A stretch of DNA of 64,000 bases from Photobacterium sp. Ph5 (GCF_022129445.1 NZ_JADQAQ010000020.1:1-64000); one strand, 5' to 3'; numbered from the stretch's first letter, positions 1-8,763 are shown. Notes: generated by a model not told the origin, from the letters alone. Numbers and translations are program-made.

Positions 1-330
1 GTGCTGTTTTGCCAATATCACCTTTATAAGAGCGGTATCTTTTGGGTCTCACTGTTGATTTTAGATTGAGTTGACCCATAAGACGTTGCACCGTCTTATG
101 ATTTATCATTATGCCTTGATTTCGCAACTCTAAATGGATGCGGCGATAGCCATATCGTCCTTTATGTTGATGAAAAATAGACGTTATCAGCGCTCGTTCA
201 TCGGCATAACTCTCAGGATGTTTACTCGCCTTAGCTTGGTAATAAAACACACTTCTTGGTAGCTTTAGCACCTGCAGCAAATATTTTAAAGCGTGGGTAT
301 TTCTTAGAGTTAGCGCTATTGCCGCTTTTT
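1..330 (-). CDS. IS3-family transposase OrfB, N-terminal part (runs off window)
   Basis: The -1 frame relative to orfA stays open from the A-rich slip region to the window edge. It encodes LKLPRSVFYYQ, then KGRYGYRRIHLELR and INHKTVQRLMGQLNL. These are the hallmarks of the HTH_21 segment that precedes the DDE integrase core of IS3-family OrfB. The catalytic DDE residues lie beyond the window. No separate good start codon is visible, which fits production as an OrfAB fusion by frameshifting. The given 5' end is the approximate frameshift position. Confidence 0.75.
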
Positions 331-828
331 CTTTACTTGGCGATGTTTCTTTTCCTGCGCTAACTCTTCCAACTTTTTTAAGACGGCATTCTCAGCTCTT
401 AAGTAAGCTAATGCTTCTTTCAGCTCCTCACGTGTCATATCGTCATCGGATTTTTGAGTACGTTGAGGTTGCTGCTTCATAGATGGTCTGCCTAATCGTT
501 GAGGTTCGAGCCCTTGGATACCGTGGTCTCTATATCTTTTGAGCCAGGTGGAAAGTATTCCAGGGGAGGAAAGGTTTAATACAGCACTAGTGTGCGTTAA
601 AGACCAGCTGTTCGTCCACATTAAATGAAGCGCTTTTATCTTATCTTTTACAGTACTGTATTGCGCAGTAAAAGCAAAGGAGCGGTTGCCATGAATGGCA
701 AACACTTGAGTCCAATAACGTATTTGACGCGATGAAATGGAATGTTGTTTAGCGAGTGAAATAGATGAGGCTCCCGCTAAGCATTGCTTAGCTAAGATGC
801 ATTTTAACTCTCGACTGTATTTGGACAT
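316..828 (-). CDS. IS3-family transposase OrfA (helix-turn-helix subunit)
   Basis: This is the small DNA-binding protein of an IS3-type transposase (170 residues from the chosen start). It has two helix-turn-helix-like segments, around 'SISLAKQHSISSRQIRYW' and 'SSPGILSTWLKRYRDHGIQG', then a proline/glutamine linker and a C-terminal leucine-rich coiled coil (EELKEALAYLRAENAVLKKLEE), as in IS150-group OrfA. The ATG at 828 (MSKYSREL) was chosen over one nine codons upstream because that one lies within the terminal repeat. The 3' end is A-rich (AAAGAAAAAG, 326-335). This could be the slippery site that fuses OrfA to OrfB by -1 frameshifting. Confidence 0.85.
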   Translation of the reverse strand: MSKYSRELKCILAKQCLAGASSISLAKQHSISSRQIRYWTQVFAIHGNRSFAFTAQYSTVKDKIKALHLMWTNSWSLTHTSAVLNLSSPGILSTWLKRYRDHGIQGLEPQRLGRPSMKQQPQRTQKSDDDMTREELKEALAYLRAENAVLKKLEELAQEKKHRQVKKKRQ

Positions 829-846
829 AAAAGACCCCCAATAATT

Positions 847-873
847 GGTGTCCAACTATTGGGGGTCAGTTCA
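847..873 (-). repeat. Terminal inverted repeat of the IS3-family element
   Basis: On the minus strand it starts TGAACTGACCCCC and continues AATAGTTGGACACC, just before the orfA start. Position and sequence fit the left inverted repeat of an IS3/IS150-like element. Its partner is not in the window, so the exact boundary is inferred. Confidence 0.65.
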
Positions 874-900
874 AAAGTGGAGGCTTTTTTTGGTTTCGTA
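874..900 (-). terminator. Half of a terminator, apparently split by the IS insertion
   Basis: Just after the stop codon of the 30-residue gene the minus strand reads AAAAAAAGCCTCCACTTT and then enters the IS end. A-run plus GCCTCCAC is what the ascending arm of a bidirectional rho-independent terminator looks like. The expected descending arm (GTGGAGGC plus T-run) is absent because the IS begins there. This is inference from half a structure; the other half would lie beyond the window. Confidence 0.4.
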
Positions 901-993
901 TTAGTCAGCGTTTTTAATTAGTACTGCGGTCATTACGCATACAATTACTGAAACTACGATACCAGAAACAATTAACCAAGGAAGCATATCCAT
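901..993 (-). CDS. Small single-span membrane protein, 30 aa, unknown function
   Basis: An intact 30-codon frame begins MDMLPWLIVSG and ends VLIKNAD. Residues 4-26 are almost entirely hydrophobic (about one transmembrane helix), with a charged C-terminal KNAD. Start choice is ATG at 993 or 987; a weak GGAT lies about 10-13 bases upstream of the first. It sits downstream of hemY but is separated from it by a strong terminator, so it probably has its own promoter in 994-1140. I do not recognise the family. Size and layout resemble small accessory subunits of respiratory complexes, but nothing in the sequence proves that. Confidence 0.6.
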   Translation of the reverse strand: MDMLPWLIVSGIVVSVIVCVMTAVLIKNAD

Positions 994-1140
994 AGCTTAG
1001 TTATCCAAATGTTAAGGAAATGGAAAGGCTATTGAAGCGTGTTTATGCGACGGGAGCAATGGTCTTGATATACCTTGAAATGGCTGTTTACAACTAGAAA
1101 CATGTTTTTGTTAAAAATGTTAATTAACTTTGATTTGGCA

Positions 1141-1172
1141 AAAAAAAAGCGTCCACAAAGGGACGCTTTTTT
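1141..1172. terminator. Rho-independent terminator after hemY (bidirectional)
   Basis: A-run, GCGTCC, loop, GGACGC and six T. In the minus direction the hairpin is followed by a run of eight or more T. It lies just after the hemY stop and ends the hemCDXY operon. Confidence 0.9.
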
Positions 1173-1187
1173 ATGTTATTTAGCCCG

Positions 1188-2378
1188 TTAAGCTTGTTTG
1201 CTCGGTTGTGCTAATTCCAGAGCTTGACGAGAAGCTGCAGCAGCACCTTGCTTGTCATCTAACTGCTCTAGCGTTGCGACTAAGTGAGCGTAGTCTGTCA
1301 TATCAGGACGAACCGCAACGGCTTTTTCAAAATGATCTTTTGCTTCTAGCCAGTTACCTTCAGCCATTAACATCTGACCCAATGCACTGTGAGTGACTGC
1401 ATTATTACCATCTTGGCGTAATAGTTCCTGTAGCTTCACAATCGCAGGGTGACGATCGGGTAGGTTTAGCTGAGGAACAAGACTGATCAAACGCTCATCT
1501 TGGCTCTTCTTAAGCGCATCACGTAAAATTGGGTAAGCATCGTTATCTGCATGACGTGCCATCATTTGTTTGATGAAGCATGCCACAAGCGCTGGATTCT
1601 GCTTATCTTTACGTCCCATGTTATTCCAGTAACCCACTAAGCCATCAGTACCATTTTGCTGACCAAGGTGCTGCATTTGACCACATTGCGCTTGTTCATC
1701 AAGGATTACCGCTTCTTCTGGAGTGATCACGCCTGCTTTAGTTAGCTGTGGCAGTAAAGTCAGTAGTGATTTCCAATCTTCTAGCTTTAAGTAGCACTCT
1801 TGAAGTAGACCTAATACGATAGGATTGCGAGCATGATCTTGTTGTACTTCTTGTAATGTTGCTAATGCTTGCTCAAATTGCTGTTGGCGGATTTGAAGCT
1901 TAGCACGGGTTAGCGCAACGGCAAGATTTTGGCTATCAAGTTCAGCGGCTTGCTTTAAGTACTCATCACGCTGCTCAGTTTTACCTAATCCTTGCGCCGC
2001 TTCTGCTGCTGCAAGGTAGTTAAGGAGTGGCGCATCGCTGAACTTAGCTGATTTGGTCAGTAGTTTTTCAGCAGGTTTCCAATCACCTTCAGTGACTTTT
2101 AATAAGCCTTCTGAAGTTTGGATACGTGCTTTACGAACTTTACGCCCACTAAACCAACCACGAGTTGAACTACTGATTGAAAAGACGCGTTTTAGAATAA
2201 ATTCTAGTAATAAGAATACGGCAAACAATGCGACGATTAATACAACGAGTGTGGTTAAACTCATCTCGATGGTTTGATTTGCCGTAGAGATCAGCACATA
2301 TCCTTGGTTGCCTGCGAGTTCTGGGCCGACAACAATACCGGCGATAAGCGCAAGTACCAATAATAATAATTTAATCAT
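1188..2378 (-). CDS. hemY: HemY, membrane TPR protein of the haem operon
   Basis: Last gene of hemC-D-X-Y. The 396-residue protein has two N-terminal membrane spans (about residues 3-20 and 41-62). A cytoplasmic helical TPR array follows, with clear repeats such as ALGQMLMAEGNWLEAKDHF near the C-terminus. The 'HemY' name is historical: the gammaproteobacterial protein is not the Bacillus protoporphyrinogen oxidase. It is thought to help coordinate late haem-pathway steps in the membrane. Its ATG overlaps the hemX stop by one base, indicating translational coupling. The length is normal for the family. Confidence 0.93.
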   Translation of the reverse strand: MIKLLLLVLALIAGIVVGPELAGNQGYVLISTANQTIEMSLTTLVVLIVALFAVFLLLEFILKRVFSISSSTRGWFSGRKVRKARIQTSEGLLKVTEGDWKPAEKLLTKSAKFSDAPLLNYLAAAEAAQGLGKTEQRDEYLKQAAELDSQNLAVALTRAKLQIRQQQFEQALATLQEVQQDHARNPIVLGLLQECYLKLEDWKSLLTLLPQLTKAGVITPEEAVILDEQAQCGQMQHLGQQNGTDGLVGYWNNMGRKDKQNPALVACFIKQMMARHADNDAYPILRDALKKSQDERLISLVPQLNLPDRHPAIVKLQELLRQDGNNAVTHSALGQMLMAEGNWLEAKDHFEKAVAVRPDMTDYAHLVATLEQLDDKQGAAAASRQALELAQPSKQA

Positions 2379-3727
2379 TATTTGGCCTCCACAGTGGTTA
2401 CCGTGTTGTAAGTAACGGTTGCCTTATTCTCGCCTTTATTTTTAGTTTCAGCTGGTTGCGTCACTGTTGTTTCAAGCTTCGCTTGGATTGGTTTTTTTTC
2501 TACTGCTGGCACTTCTGTTTTCGGTGTAGGTTTTACTGCTGGCTTAGTCTGCTTTACAGGTTGTGCCTGCGTATCACCTAATGTCGCCATTTTATTACGT
2601 AGCACTTGATTGACGAGCTTAGTAATTAACGCCTGAGATTGCAGCTTATCTGGGTAGTTAACTGTGATTTGCTGTTGGGCTAATTGATCAAGGCTTTTAA
2701 TAAAGCTTTGTGTTAGCGGTGAAGACATATCGTAATACTGTTCAGCCCACTTTTTCGCTGTATCAAGAGAGATCTTATAAACATCACCTTGTTCACGGTA
2801 AACCGCATCAATGGCCGTTTCTAACTTATTTTTGATATTTTGCTGTAAGTAGAAATCTTGCTGTGGTGAAAGCAGTGGAACAACATTGCCATCGCGCTTA
2901 CGGTAAGTAATGAAGTGTTCACCAAAATTTTTCAGCGACGTCATTAAATTATCTTTCCAATCATTCACCGATTGACTCACGGTTTGTGATTGTGGTTCAT
3001 CTTCTGCTTTTGGCAAAATAGCATTAGCTAATGGTAAGCCATCAACACTGTTTTCAAGGCTGGTTAAGCGTAGTACTAAGCCATCACGATCAACATTAGT
3101 CAGTGATTTTAATGTTGTGATGTCGTTACTCATTGCTTGGCGTAGGTTTTTCAAGCTTGGATCATTCAGCTCTGCGATACGATGATCGGCAGACTCAAGT
3201 AATAACGTTGCACTGGTAACATCATGTTCTAACCAGAGTTTACGTCCAGCCATTTTGACAAGATAATCTGCTTCAGCGAGTAGCCAATCATTTGGATTAT
3301 TGCCTTTAAGCTCTGTCACTGTAGTTTGCAGTGCTGCAATGGATTTTTGCTGTTGGCTTAGGCTGACTTCAGTACTGCGTAATCCACCATTAATAATGCT
3401 AATCGTTTCTTTTTGATCGTTCTGCATTGCTGCTTTCATACTAGCAATTTGCTGTTGAAGTGCATCAATATGTTGTTGCTGCTGCAACCCTTGCTGATGA
3501 CCGTGATAGTACAGCCCACCACCGAGTGCAATAACTAATGCAATCGCCACCCAACCTGTTTTGCTACCCGATTTTTTTTCAGATTTCTCTGTTTTTGCTG
3601 GAGCTTTAGGTTGTTCTTTGGTCGCTTTTTTGGGCGCTTCTTTAGCCGGAGTAGACGTTGCTGCCGTGGTTGGCTTGTCCTGCTTTGGCTGTTCTGCTGC
3701 GGTATTGTTGTTAGATTTGTCTGTCAT
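2378..3727 (-). CDS. hemX: HemX, single-span membrane protein of the haem operon
   Basis: The 449-residue protein starts with about 55 residues rich in Lys, Thr, Ala and Pro (cytoplasmic). One membrane helix follows at about 58-74 (WVAIALVIALGGGLYY), then a glutamine-rich coiled coil (about 78-140) and a large domain. The C-terminus is a low-complexity Lys/Pro/Thr tail. Databases often label HemX a uroporphyrinogen-III C-methyltransferase. The fold does not support that label: no SAM-binding GxGxG region is visible. A scaffold role in the haem pathway is more likely. It starts 14 bases after the hemD stop. Confidence 0.9.
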   Translation of the reverse strand: MTDKSNNNTAAEQPKQDKPTTAATSTPAKEAPKKATKEQPKAPAKTEKSEKKSGSKTGWVAIALVIALGGGLYYHGHQQGLQQQQHIDALQQQIASMKAAMQNDQKETISIINGGLRSTEVSLSQQQKSIAALQTTVTELKGNNPNDWLLAEADYLVKMAGRKLWLEHDVTSATLLLESADHRIAELNDPSLKNLRQAMSNDITTLKSLTNVDRDGLVLRLTSLENSVDGLPLANAILPKAEDEPQSQTVSQSVNDWKDNLMTSLKNFGEHFITYRKRDGNVVPLLSPQQDFYLQQNIKNKLETAIDAVYREQGDVYKISLDTAKKWAEQYYDMSSPLTQSFIKSLDQLAQQQITVNYPDKLQSQALITKLVNQVLRNKMATLGDTQAQPVKQTKPAVKPTPKTEVPAVEKKPIQAKLETTVTQPAETKNKGENKATVTYNTVTTVEAK

Positions 3728-3741
3728 CCTAATTATTCCGT

Positions 3742-4488
3742 TTAGCTAAAGTTGCTTAGGAACGTGAAGAGTGCATGATTAGAGGCACTGCCCACGGTGG
3801 AAATATTCACAAAGCCAAGCGCTGTTGCTTGCTCGGCTACTCGTTGACTTGGGACGAGAAGGTGGCAATTGAGAAACCAAGTCAAATGCTGAGTTGGGAT
3901 CCTTGTTGTTAAAAATACTAGCTGTTCAGCACTGGTAATAACAAGGGTATCCAGTTGTTGATGTTGCCATTGTGCCACTAATTTCTCGCCATCGAGATCA
4001 AGCCAACATCGCTGATACGTTTCGCAATAGTTGACTACTGCATGGCGTGCCGTTAATGCTTGGTGGATCAGTTCTCTGCCACCATTCCCTCGCAATATAA
4101 GTATGTTACGATCCGTAACCTGTGCGAGTTCGGGTAAGGCTAATAATCCTTCGCTATCACAGCGGTGTTCAGGAGATAATACTCGCTGTCCGCTCAATTT
4201 TGTCAATGTTGCGGCAGTTTTATGGCCAACAGCTATATAATGCACGTTTTTTGGCCATGCTGCACCTTGTGATACTAAGTAATCGTGCGCAAATGTTACT
4301 GCATGATGACTTACGGCAATAATATAATCACCGGCTTTTAATGCATTGATTTGTAGCAATAACGAAGAAAGTCCATCACCCGCTTTTAAGGTTAATAGCG
4401 GTTGAGCTATTGCGCTGATCGCCGCAGCATTAAGTTGCGCTGCCAATTGATAACAATCGGGGGCAGGGCGGGTGATCAGCACTGTCAT
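3742..4488 (-). CDS. hemD: Uroporphyrinogen-III synthase
   Basis: HemD closes hydroxymethylbilane to uroporphyrinogen III with inversion of ring D, directly after HemC in haem and sirohaem synthesis. The 248-residue length is typical. The N-terminus [19 protein letters not shown] matches the family start (LITRP). Sequence conservation in this family is low, as expected, but the bilobed pattern is visible: IAVGHKTAATL in the first lobe and ITSAEQLVFL plus LLVPSQRVAEQA in the second. The start overlaps the hemC stop by one base (ATG/TAA overlap), so the two genes are translationally coupled. Confidence 0.93.
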   Translation of the reverse strand: MTVLITRPAPDCYQLAAQLNAAAISAIAQPLLTLKAGDGLSSLLLQINALKAGDYIIAVSHHAVTFAHDYLVSQGAAWPKNVHYIAVGHKTAATLTKLSGQRVLSPEHRCDSEGLLALPELAQVTDRNILILRGNGGRELIHQALTARHAVVNYCETYQRCWLDLDGEKLVAQWQHQQLDTLVITSAEQLVFLTTRIPTQHLTWFLNCHLLVPSQRVAEQATALGFVNISTVGSASNHALFTFLSNFS

Positions 4489-5420
4489 TATGCGTTACCG
4501 TATAAACGTTCTAAAATATCACGGGCACCATCGTTAAGTAGTTGCTCCGCAAGGGTTTCTCCTAACTGTTCTGCTTGCTCGATTGGTCCACGAATTTCAG
4601 CACTCACAATCTTACTTCCATCGGGCTCACCGACTAATGCACGTAGCCAAATTTGGTCGCCTTCAAGTTCTGCGTAACTACCAATTGGCACCTGACAACC
4701 ACCTTGTAAGTAGTTATTCATTGCGCGCTCACACAATACACGTGTAGTTGTCGCTTGATCGCTTAATGCTTCTAATAACTGACGAACACGTGAGTCATCG
4801 AGGCGGCACTCAATACCTACCGCACCTTGACCTACAGCCGGTAAACTGACTTCAGGTGGGATCTCGCTACGAATACGCTCTTCCATTTTTAGACGTTTAA
4901 GACCAGCACAAGCAAGAATAATGGCATCGTATTGGCCTTCATCCATCTTACGTAGGCGTGTATTTACGTTGCCACGCAGATCGTTGACGATAAGATCAGG
5001 GCGCTGAGCACGTAGCTGACATTGACGGCGCAGGCTAGAAGTACCGACAATAGCCCCTTGCGGTAGCTCATCAATATTATTGTATTTATTTGAGACAAAC
5101 GCATCGCGAGGATCTTCACGCTCACAGATGGTCACAAGACCTAAGCCTTCTGGAAACTCAACAGGTACATCTTTCATTGAATGAACTGCGATATCGGCAC
5201 GGCCTTCAAGCATTGCAACTTCAAGTTCTTTTACGAAAAGCCCTTTACCACCGACTTTAGCTAATGGTGTATCAAGAATGATATCGCCTTTAGTTATCAT
5301 AGGAACAAGCTCGACAATAATGCCTGGATGCGCTTGTTCTAGTTCTGCTTTAACGAATTCAGCTTGCCACATAGCCAATGGGCTTTTGCGTGTTGCAATA
5401 CGGATTGGTTGATTACTCAT
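4488..5420 (-). CDS. hemC: Porphobilinogen deaminase (hydroxymethylbilane synthase)
   Basis: HemC polymerises four porphobilinogens into hydroxymethylbilane on a dipyrromethane cofactor. The 310-residue protein carries the family start [16 protein letters not shown] and [13 protein letters not shown]. It also has HSMKDVP near residue 80, [11 protein letters not shown] and the cofactor-attachment motif GGCQVPIGS with Cys242. It is the first gene of hemCDXY, divergent from cyaA. A candidate -10 (TATACT on the minus strand, at 5512-5517) lies about 100 bases upstream of the start, close to the CRP palindrome at 5552-5567. Confidence 0.97.
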   Translation of the reverse strand: MSNQPIRIATRKSPLAMWQAEFVKAELEQAHPGIIVELVPMITKGDIILDTPLAKVGGKGLFVKELEVAMLEGRADIAVHSMKDVPVEFPEGLGLVTICEREDPRDAFVSNKYNNIDELPQGAIVGTSSLRRQCQLRAQRPDLIVNDLRGNVNTRLRKMDEGQYDAIILACAGLKRLKMEERIRSEIPPEVSLPAVGQGAVGIECRLDDSRVRQLLEALSDQATTTRVLCERAMNNYLQGGCQVPIGSYAELEGDQIWLRALVGEPDGSKIVSAEIRGPIEQAEQLGETLAEQLLNDGARDILERLYGNA

Positions 5421-5551
5421 AAGTCTTGGGGATCCATAATGAAGGTTCTATTTTTTATTAAGCACATCGTACCATTAGCATCGTCTGGATGATAATTTGC
5501 TTGCTCATTTGAGTATATGCATACTATTGTGTTGCTAATAGTTTAAAAAAA

Positions 5552-5567
5552 TGTGATATTAATCACA
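5552..5567. promoter_or_regulatory. CRP (cAMP receptor protein) site between hemC and cyaA
   Basis: TGTGATATTAATCACA is a perfect TGTGA-N6-TCACA palindrome. It lies in the 394-base divergent gap. Its centre is about 55 bases upstream of the possible hemC start point and about 255 bases upstream of the cyaA start codon. In enterobacteria CRP-cAMP regulates cyaA, so feedback on adenylate cyclase is the natural reading. An effect on hemC is also possible. Confidence 0.75.
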
Positions 5568-5713
5568 TCTACTTTAAATGATAATAATGATGATTCGCTA
5601 ACAACTGGCACTCATTCATCATTGTACTAATTTGAGGTAATAGTTTAAGGATGAATCACACAGAATTGTCGCATTACCTGACTTGGCATTATCTTTACCA
5701 AGGGTATTAAAAG

Positions 5714-5729
5714 TGTTACATTGATCACG
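5714..5729 (+). promoter_or_regulatory. Second CRP-like site, nearer to cyaA
   Basis: TGTTACATTGATCACG matches TGTGA-N6-TCACA at eight of ten core positions. It lies about 90 bases before the cyaA start codon, where it could block or activate the cyaA promoter. The rest of the 5421-5814 gap is AT-rich, with no open frame I would support. Confidence 0.4.
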
Positions 5730-5814
5730 TTTTTGCTCATATTTAACACAGCTCAAATGATCCTAATAGTGATATTTGAGGTGCTTCAACGCTGGTAGCT
5801 CTTGGAAGAGTAAT

Positions 5815-8370
5815 TTGCAAAATTATATTAAGACGCTGAAAGGCAGGCTAGACTCATTAACTGAGCTTCGTATCGAACGAGCACGGTTGGCGATGAATGC
5901 TCAATCAGTACAAGTGTTCGACTTGTTGCCTGTCTTACTTCATTACAATCACCCTGCTTTACCGGGTTATCTTGACCAGCCGGTATCTCAAGGGATCGCG
6001 AAATTTGTTGTTACTGATGTCCAACAACAATTCGTTGACGATTGCGCCCACTCTGCCGAACTCTCGGTCGATCCCTTATTGCTTGAGATAAATGACTGCC
6101 CGATCACTGGCTTATATGCCATGGGAAGCACTTCATCAATGGGGCAAAGCCTGACGAGTGATCTTGATATCTGGGTTTGTATCCGAACTTCATTAACACC
6201 AGAAGAACGCAGCGCACTTGATAGCAAGTGTAGCCTAGTGTCGCAATGGGCAATGGAGCAAGGGGTTGAAGCGAATTTCTTTCTTATTGATGAGAATCGA
6301 TTCCGTCATAACTTCTCTGAAGCGATGACGGGTGAAAACTGTGGTTCTAGTCAGCATTTATTATTATTAGATGAATTTTATCGCTCTGCCGTTTGTTTGG
6401 CAGGGTTACCATTATTGTGGTTTATGGTGCCGCCAGAAATGGAAGAGTGCTATGACCAATATATGGCGTACTTAATTGATCAAGATTACATTAATCTTGA
6501 TGAGTGGATTGATTTTGGTGGTCTAACGCGTATTCCAGCCGAAGAGTATTTCGGTTCAAGTTTATGGCAGTTATATAAAAGTATCGATTCACCGTATAAA
6601 TCAGTGCTCAAAGCCATTTTGCTTGAAGCCTACTCATGGGAATACCCGCATACCCAACTTTTAAGCCTTGATGGTAAGCGTCGCTTCTTTGCTGAAGATC
6701 GCAGTGAATACTGTATGGATGCGTACTATTTAATGTTGGAAAAGGTCACGCGTTATCTTGAACGTATTGATGATCATCGTCGTCTTGATTTAGTGCGTCG
6801 TTGCTTCTATTTAAAAACCCATGAAAAGTTATCGCGTGAACCAAGTGCAGGCTCTGTGCCTTGGCGTCGTCGTGTACTCAAACACTTAACTGAGCAGTGG
6901 CAATGGACAGATACGGTGATTAATGAGCTTGATCATCGTCGTGATTGGAAAGTAGCACAAGTTAAAGAGGCACATAACGAATTATTAGATGCGTTAATGC
7001 TAAGTTATCGTAACTTAATCCGTTTTGCGCGTCGTAATAACATTACCTCTGCGATCAGTCCTGAAGATATCAGTATCTTAGCGCGTAAATTATATGCGGC
7101 ATTTGAGGTGCTACCAGGTAAAGTCACGTTACTTAATCCGCAGATCTCACCGGATTTGCATGAAGAAGATATCACCTTTATTCAGGTGCCCGAAGGGCGT
7201 AGCAATGCTGCTGGGTGGTATTTATATAAACAGCCAATTGATCCATTATTAATTATGGGGCAACCCTCGTTAGAGCATAACCGTTATTTGTCGAAGCTAG
7301 TGGCTTGGAGCTATTTTAATGGTTTATTAACGGAATCAACGCACCTACATACCGTGGTACGTGATGCTGATTTTGATTTAGATAAGCTCTATCAGTTGGT
7401 GAGTGATATTCGAAATACCTTCCCAATTCGCCGTCCGAATCCAAGTTTACAAGCGCTATCGAGTCCATGTGAAATTCGTCAGTTAGGTTTATTTATTAAC
7501 TTAGAAAATGACCCAACCAATGAATTGAAAAATCGCTCGGTACGGTTTGATTTTAAGACCACGGATATTTTTAGTTATGGTCCTGAGCACAAATGTTTAG
7601 TGGGTAGTGTCGATCTGATCTATCGCAATTCGTGGAATGAAGTACGTACGCTTAACTTTAGTGGCGATAACGCCATGTTAGATGCACTGAAAACCATGCT
7701 TGGTAAAATGCACCATGATGCAATTCCACCTGAAGCGGTTGATGTGTTCTGTTATAGCAAGCACATGCGTGGTTTGATCCGTAATTTGGTGTACCAGTTG
7801 GTTGCCGAATGTATTGAAATGCGTTTAAAGCCGGTTGAAGAAGAAAAACGTCGTCGATTTAAAGCCATCCGTATTGCAGAAGAAACCTTTGGCTTGTTCT
7901 TTGAGCGTCGTGGTGTTTCTGTTCAACGGTTAGAAAACCCCGTTGATTTCTACAGTTGTATTTCATCGAATAAAGTCAGCGAAGTGCCTCATGTTGTTAT
8001 GGGTAAAATGGATGAACCTCATCCGCCACAAATTGTTGATGCTTATGCGAGTGAAGGTCTGATCCAGTTCTTCTTTGAAGATTGCGAGCAGGGCTACAAC
8101 ATCTATATCTTAGATGAAACCAACCAGATGGAAGTGTACCGTCAATGTAGTGGTAATAAAGATGAGATGGTACATGGGGTTAATCGTTTTTATACTTCGG
8201 CTCAAGACCGTTTTAGTGCGACTAACTTCATCAACTTTAATTTACCTCAGTTTTACGACATCGTGCATTGCGACAATGGTAAATTACAAGTGCTGCCATT
8301 TAAGAGTGGTCAAATGCCGCGTCAAAAGCCGGATTTAGATCCCAATTCAACTGGGATGCTCAACAGTTAA
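5815..8370 (+). CDS. cyaA: Class I adenylate cyclase
   Basis: CyaA makes cAMP from ATP and feeds CRP. The 851-residue frame has the class I N-terminal catalytic domain: GSTSSMGQS at about 104-112, then SDLDIWVC with the two aspartates near 116 and 118. FFLIDENRFRHN, LLLDEFYR and EEYFGSSLWQLYKSIDSPYK follow. The C-terminal regulatory half is complete. I start it at the TTG at 5815 (LQNYIKTLKGRLD), preceded by GGAAGAG at 5804-5810. A TTG start and the same N-terminal pattern are known for E. coli CyaA, where poor initiation limits expression. Another TTG, 13 codons upstream (5776), gives a longer and less likely product. Confidence 0.96.
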   Translation: MQNYIKTLKGRLDSLTELRIERARLAMNAQSVQVFDLLPVLLHYNHPALPGYLDQPVSQGIAKFVVTDVQQQFVDDCAHSAELSVDPLLLEINDCPITGLYAMGSTSSMGQSLTSDLDIWVCIRTSLTPEERSALDSKCSLVSQWAMEQGVEANFFLIDENRFRHNFSEAMTGENCGSSQHLLLLDEFYRSAVCLAGLPLLWFMVPPEMEECYDQYMAYLIDQDYINLDEWIDFGGLTRIPAEEYFGSSLWQLYKSIDSPYKSVLKAILLEAYSWEYPHTQLLSLDGKRRFFAEDRSEYCMDAYYLMLEKVTRYLERIDDHRRLDLVRRCFYLKTHEKLSREPSAGSVPWRRRVLKHLTEQWQWTDTVINELDHRRDWKVAQVKEAHNELLDALMLSYRNLIRFARRNNITSAISPEDISILARKLYAAFEVLPGKVTLLNPQISPDLHEEDITFIQVPEGRSNAAGWYLYKQPIDPLLIMGQPSLEHNRYLSKLVAWSYFNGLLTESTHLHTVVRDADFDLDKLYQLVSDIRNTFPIRRPNPSLQALSSPCEIRQLGLFINLENDPTNELKNRSVRFDFKTTDIFSYGPEHKCLVGSVDLIYRNSWNEVRTLNFSGDNAMLDALKTMLGKMHHDAIPPEAVDVFCYSKHMRGLIRNLVYQLVAECIEMRLKPVEEEKRRRFKAIRIAEETFGLFFERRGVSVQRLENPVDFYSCISSNKVSEVPHVVMGKMDEPHPPQIVDAYASEGLIQFFFEDCEQGYNIYILDETNQMEVYRQCSGNKDEMVHGVNRFYTSAQDRFSATNFINFNLPQFYDIVHCDNGKLQVLPFKSGQMPRQKPDLDPNSTGMLNS

Positions 8371-8392
8371 TACCGTGTTTTGACATGACAAT

Positions 8393-8423
8393 AAAAAGCC
8401 TTCAGAAAATGAAGGCTTTTTTT
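8393..8423. terminator. Terminator between cyaA and cyaY
   Basis: AAAAAGCCTTCA, loop GAAAA, TGAAGGCTTTTTTT. T-runs in both directions let it serve both the plus-strand cyaA and the convergent cyaY. Confidence 0.9.
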
Positions 8424-8451
8424 ATCGGTACTTCATGACAATAAATATTAA

Positions 8452-8763
8452 TTACCATTCAACCGCTTCACCAGCATGAAGGCTGCATTCTTTTTTAAGT
8501 AGTGAAAATAGCTCTTCATCACTGCGGGTACAGCGCCATTCCGCGCCATTATATTTGAAATGATAGCCGCCCGATTTTGAGGCTAACCAGAGTTCATGTA
8601 ATGGCTCTTGGCGGTTAATTACGATCTGGCTGCGGTTAGCAAACTCGAGTGTTAATACATTACCCGTTGTCTCTGGTTCAATGTCGGCACCGGATTCATC
8701 GATACCTTCTTCAATTTGCATTAGTGCTAAATCAGCTAATTGGTGAAATTCAGTGTCATTCAT
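8452..8763 (-). CDS. cyaY: Frataxin-like iron-sulfur assembly protein CyaY
   Basis: Bacterial frataxin binds iron with acidic surface residues and modulates IscS-dependent Fe-S cluster assembly. The 103-residue product starts MNDTEFHQLADLAL. It has the acidic first helix (QIEEGIDESGADIE), the frataxin strand region QIVINRQEPLHELWLAS and GGYHFKYNGAEW. A longer frame starts 22 codons upstream, but the ATG at 8763 has AGGA about 9-12 bases before it and gives the normal family length. It lies convergent to cyaA and back-to-back with lptM, as in other gammaproteobacteria. Confidence 0.95.
   Translation of the reverse strand: MNDTEFHQLADLALMQIEEGIDESGADIEPETTGNVLTLEFANRSQIVINRQEPLHELWLASKSGGYHFKYNGAEWRCTRSDEELFSLLKKECSLHAGEAVEW

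Larger units (their letters stand above)
1..873 (-). mobile_element. IS3-family insertion sequence, one end, truncated by window edge
   Basis: Two overlapping minus-strand frames have the classic IS3 layout: orfA at 316-828, and orfB continuing in the -1 frame off the left edge. The terminal sequence 847-873, read on the minus strand, begins TGAACTGACCCCC, the TGA-start typical of IS3-type inverted repeats. Immediately outside it, ordinary chromosomal sequence begins with a small membrane-protein gene. The other inverted repeat and the target duplication lie outside the window. The orfA frame is intact, so this end shows no decay. Confidence 0.85.

Noticed and set aside
2053-2277. Plus-strand frame opposite hemY
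   Set aside because: No ribosome binding site and it lies fully inside the well-supported hemY.
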